DNA of 32,399 nt from NCBI GenBank assembly GCA_002719315.1, contig PBHD01000001.1, forward strand, positions 355,909 through 388,307, read 5' to 3'. The DNA is from Flavobacteriaceae bacterium (GTDB taxonomy: Bacteria > Bacteroidota > Bacteroidia > Flavobacteriales > Flavobacteriaceae). The notes under the pieces are model-generated. The model did not search any database. It saw nothing but the letters and a program-made list of their open reading frames with translations, and was not told the DNA's origin. The translations under genes and the position numbers were made by a program. Shown piece by piece: positions 32,028 to 32,399 of this stretch (the first letter of the stretch is position 1; every line of letters begins with the position of its first letter).

Positions 32028-32399
32028 TTTTTTAGTAATACACTTTTCAAGTAAAGCTCACAATAAAAATGAATTAGTTTACAATGATACTATAGTTAAT
32101 ATTTCTGACAGTTTAAAGAAAAAAAATTATGCCTTAAGATTTGGATTTGATCCTCTTAAAATAGCTTTATCTCAAACCGATAAAAATTATAGTGGTTTTG
32201 AAGTCATTGGTGATCTAAATTTTTTTGAAAATTTATTTTTATCAATAGAGTTTGGAAGAGAAGATAAAACTAAACAATCAGAAAAAATCAATTTTACAAC
32301 TACTGGATCATATATAAAACTAGGAGCAGATTATAATATGTATAAAAATTGGAAAGGAATGAATAACCATATATATATAGGTATTAGGTTTGCCAATAG
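31993..32399 (+). CDS. DUF6048 family outer-membrane-type protein, 3' end missing
   Basis: Open from the ATG at 31993 to the right edge (about 135 codons, no stop in frame; the final TAG of the window is out of frame). The signal peptide IWLFYISFLVIHFSSKAH is clear from about residues 6-23, which supports this start although it lies 35 bases inside the DUF6452 gene. LRFGFDPLKIALSQTDKNY, then GFEVIGDLNFF, FLSIEFGRE and YIKLGADYNMYKNW alternate polar and hydrophobic residues, as in a small outer-membrane beta-barrel. These match the DUF6048 family. Function unknown; linked to DUF6452. Confidence 0.8.
   Translation, partial: MKNKHIWLFYISFLVIHFSSKAHNKNELVYNDTIVNISDSLKKKNYALRFGFDPLKIALSQTDKNYSGFEVIGDLNFFENLFLSIEFGREDKTKQSEKINFTTTGSYIKLGADYNMYKNWKGMNNHIYIGIRFAN

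Noticed and set aside
1-32399. CRISPR arrays, insertion sequences, prophage or integrase genes
   Set aside because: No periodic repeats, transposase motifs or phage proteins were seen on either strand.

Overview
This is a strongly AT-rich (roughly 70-75% A+T by eye), gene-dense bacterial chromosome segment. It almost certainly comes from a member of the Bacteroidota, class Flavobacteriia, probably a marine one with a compact genome. The evidence is Bacteroidota-typical families (CcsBA fusion, DUF2520, DUF4290, DUF2911, DUF6452, DUF6048), several -7 boxes of the Bacteroidota type TAnnTTTG, almost no Shine-Dalgarno sequences, several TTG starts, and a tRNA gene without encoded CCA. Genus and species cannot be read from the sequence alone. 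No phage, insertion sequence, CRISPR array or antibiotic-resistance cassette is visible; the content is chromosomal housekeeping and metabolism.

Layout. 1-1232 (-): start of a CcsBA/ResB cytochrome c maturation protein, cut by the left edge. 1314-3167 (+): DUF2520 Rossmann protein, KdsC-type phosphatase and Maf. 3197-7403 (+): PIG-L deacetylase, an overlooked 28-residue membrane peptide, and a sodium:solute symporter. 7415-7488 (-): tRNA-Met. 7613-8824 (+): START-like protein and a class IV aminotransferase-fold protein that seems to lack the PLP lysine. 8816-10771 (-): YqgE, HU and Fmt. 10819-11367 (-): NadR/Ttd14-like ATPase. 11415-13745 (+): DUF493, DUF4290 and MurA. 13748-16232 (-): photolyase, SDR and SRPBCC light-damage operon. 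16321-17973 (+): DUF2911 protein and a TauE/SafE permease. 17977-18690 (-): CutC. 18824-25021 (+): GMC dehydrogenase, gluconate-2-dehydrogenase subunit-3-like lipoprotein, GlpK, GlpD and GlpF. 25025-25187 (-): probable 6S RNA, followed (-) by ZapA and a coiled-coil partner. 25914-27602 (+): M23 peptidase. 27604-30032 (-): cysteine desulfurase and ornithine aminotransferase. 30128-32399 (+): RlmD, DUF6452 lipoprotein and a DUF6048 protein cut by the right edge.

How the genes fit together. The glycerol block is the clearest metabolic unit: GlpF imports glycerol, GlpK phosphorylates it and GlpD oxidises glycerol-3-phosphate. The same tight operon is headed by a two-subunit periplasmic-type GMC dehydrogenase, suggesting a second oxidative route for glycerol or a related polyol. 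The PIG-L/symporter pair looks like deacetylation of an external amino-sugar-like compound followed by uptake. The photolyase operon is a UV-damage module. MurA, the M23 peptidase, ZapA with its partner, and KdsC serve the envelope and division.

The observations most worth checking are the stop/start-coupled micro-ORF in front of the symporter, the probable 6S RNA, the missing catalytic residues in the aminotransferase and the SDR, the cysteine-rich insert in ornithine aminotransferase, the interleaved divergent promoters beside the tRNA, the 27-base perfect palindrome at the end of glpF, and a DnaA-box-like 10-bp direct repeat upstream of HU. I found no wholly new multi-gene system; the micro-ORF is the best candidate for something undescribed.
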